DNA from: JAJPJX01 sp964568355 | Lineage (GTDB): Bacteria; Acidobacteriota; Terriglobia; Bryobacterales; Bryobacteraceae | Direction: 5' to 3' | Assembly (NCBI GenBank): GCA_964568355.1 | Contig: CAZMRK010000441.1 | Coordinates: 1-6,686 of the forward strand | Length of the DNA: 6,686 bases | In this document: one piece after another, positions 6,170 through 6,686 of the stretch | Layout of the letters: the number at the start of each line of letters is the position of its first letter | How positions within the stretch are numbered: the first letter of the stretch is position 1 | The notes under the pieces: generated by a model | Databases searched by the model: none | Told to the model about the DNA's origin: nothing | What the model saw: only the letters and a program-made list of their open reading frames with translations | Program-made: the position numbers and the translations under genes

Positions 6170-6366
6170 AAGAACCCGTGGATTGGTTGTGCAGATCAGG
6201 GGCCGGGGGAGGGGAGCTGCAAGTGCTTGGCGCGGCACGGAATGTGGAGGAGCAGGGGCGTCAGGTTTCTGACAGTTGGCCGGTGACCGTCAAAGATTTG
6301 CCGGGTGTCGCGCGGATAAAGCTATGAAAAGCGGTGGGCGGCGGTTGGCGGGTGATCTGCAGCGGA
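6170..6366. promoter_or_regulatory. Divergent intergenic region upstream of flgF and the FliK-like gene
   Basis: This 197-bp stretch lies between divergent starts and must carry the operon's main promoter if flgF is its first gene. I searched both strands for a sigma-54 -24/-12 pair and found none with correct spacing. The only element of note is the weak sigma-28-like pair listed separately. A C-rich run on the minus strand at about 6199-6216 is the other visible feature. No RNA gene or terminator is evident. Confidence 0.45.
6290..6319 (+). promoter_or_regulatory. Weak sigma-28-like element facing the FliK-like gene
   Basis: GCGGATAA at 6312-6319 matches the FliA -10 consensus GCCGATAA at 7 of 8 positions, and TCAAAGAT (6290-6297) resembles the -35 TCAAGTTT. 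The spacer is 14 bases rather than 11, which makes true function doubtful. It would start transcription about 40 bases before the rightward ATG. Confidence 0.25.
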
Positions 6367-6686
6367 ATGGGTGTGTCGATTTCGTGTGTGCCCCTGGCTT
6401 CTCTGCCGATCCCGATGACCGGGAATACCGGCCGGCGGACGGCGGATTCCGAAGCACCGGGGGACTTCTCGCAGCAGTTGGCGGAATGCAGCGACTCCGC
6501 AGAAGAGCCTGCGCCAGGCGCCGCTCCGAAAAAAGCCGCGGAACAGGCGCAGCAGACCGATTCGCAGAGCTTGGGCACGGGGCGGTCCGCGCGCAGGCAG
6601 AAACCGGAGGAAGCGGAGCCGGCGGAGGCGGGTAAGCGCCGCCGGCCGCACGGGGAGGCCAGTGTCCCGGTCTTGATCGAGGCCGC
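6367..6686 (+). CDS. Possible FliK-like hook-length control protein, N-terminal part (runs off window)
   Basis: This frame is open for 106 codons to the right edge. It begins MGVSISCVPLASLPIPMTGN and continues with TADSEAPGDFSQQLAECSDS (26-45), then an Ala/Pro/Gln/Glu-rich low-complexity region (APKKAAEQAQQTDSQ, 53-67, and EEAEPAEAGKRRR, 81-93). That composition, with an early DFSQQL-like motif, is what N-termini of FliK hook-length rulers look like, and the position beside the rod operon fits. No FliK C-terminal domain is in the window, so the assignment is an inference. A stop at 6325-6327 bounds the frame. The ATG at 6367 lacks a clear Shine-Dalgarno; ATG 6415 or a GTG at 6373 are alternatives. 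The opposing minus-strand frame is also open but is rich in Cys and Arg and less protein-like. Confidence 0.42.
   Translation, partial: MGVSISCVPLASLPIPMTGNTGRRTADSEAPGDFSQQLAECSDSAEEPAPGAAPKKAAEQAQQTDSQSLGTGRSARRQKPEEAEPAEAGKRRRPHGEASVPVLIEA

Noticed and set aside
6261..6686. Minus-strand frame open from the right edge to a stop at 6261
   Set aside because: Cys- and Arg-rich composition and no ATG; the opposite plus frame is more protein-like. I cannot fully exclude it, because the downstream sequence is missing.
1..6686. Search for CRISPR arrays, tRNA or rRNA genes, transposases and attachment sites
   Set aside because: No regularly spaced repeats, RNA-gene motifs or transposase-like frames were seen; almost all of the window is explained by the listed genes.

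Overview
This is a GC-rich bacterial window dominated by a flagellar rod/ring operon on the minus strand. Reading along that strand (right to left) the order is flgF, flgG, flgA, flgH, flgI, flgJ (6169 down to 1336). The proteins are clear orthologues of Gram-negative rod, P-ring and L-ring components, so the host is a diderm, flagellated bacterium. A short intergenic repeat whose translation reads SRDREGAV lies between flgI and flgJ. From memory this repeat is dispersed in Acidobacteriota of the Solibacter/Bryobacter type, so I favour that group; this is inference, not a database result.

Layout: positions 1-989 (minus, cut by the left edge) encode a secreted TIM-barrel protein resembling the DUF4832 glycoside-hydrolase-like family. 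This gene is absent from a simple list of complete ORFs because it runs off the window. It is divergent from flaG (1119-1412, plus), with 129 bp between them holding a good sigma-28-like promoter facing flaG. flaG converges on flgJ, and their 3' ends overlap antisense by 77 bp. Next come flgJ, a 68-bp spacer with the repeat, flgI, flgH, flgA, flgG and flgF. The operon is tightly packed: flgG/flgA and flgA/flgH each share an ATGA stop/start overlap, and the flgI ribosome site overlaps the flgH stop codon. After a 197-bp divergent gap, a plus-strand frame (6367 to the right edge) with a FliK-like low-complexity N-terminus begins.

How the genes work together: FlgF and FlgG form the proximal and distal rod. 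FlgA chaperones FlgI into the periplasmic P ring, and FlgH forms the outer-membrane L ring. FlgJ (rod-binding domain only) would cap or scaffold the growing rod. FlaG is a late, filament-associated protein, consistent with its separate sigma-28-like promoter. The right-hand gene may be the hook-length ruler FliK.

The flagellar genes themselves are conventional. I see no evidence of an undescribed system. The points most worth checking are the repeat inside the operon, the antisense flaG/flgJ overlap, the apparent lack of a lipobox in FlgH, the tandem repeat in the flgG ribosome site, and the partial secreted DUF4832-like protein.
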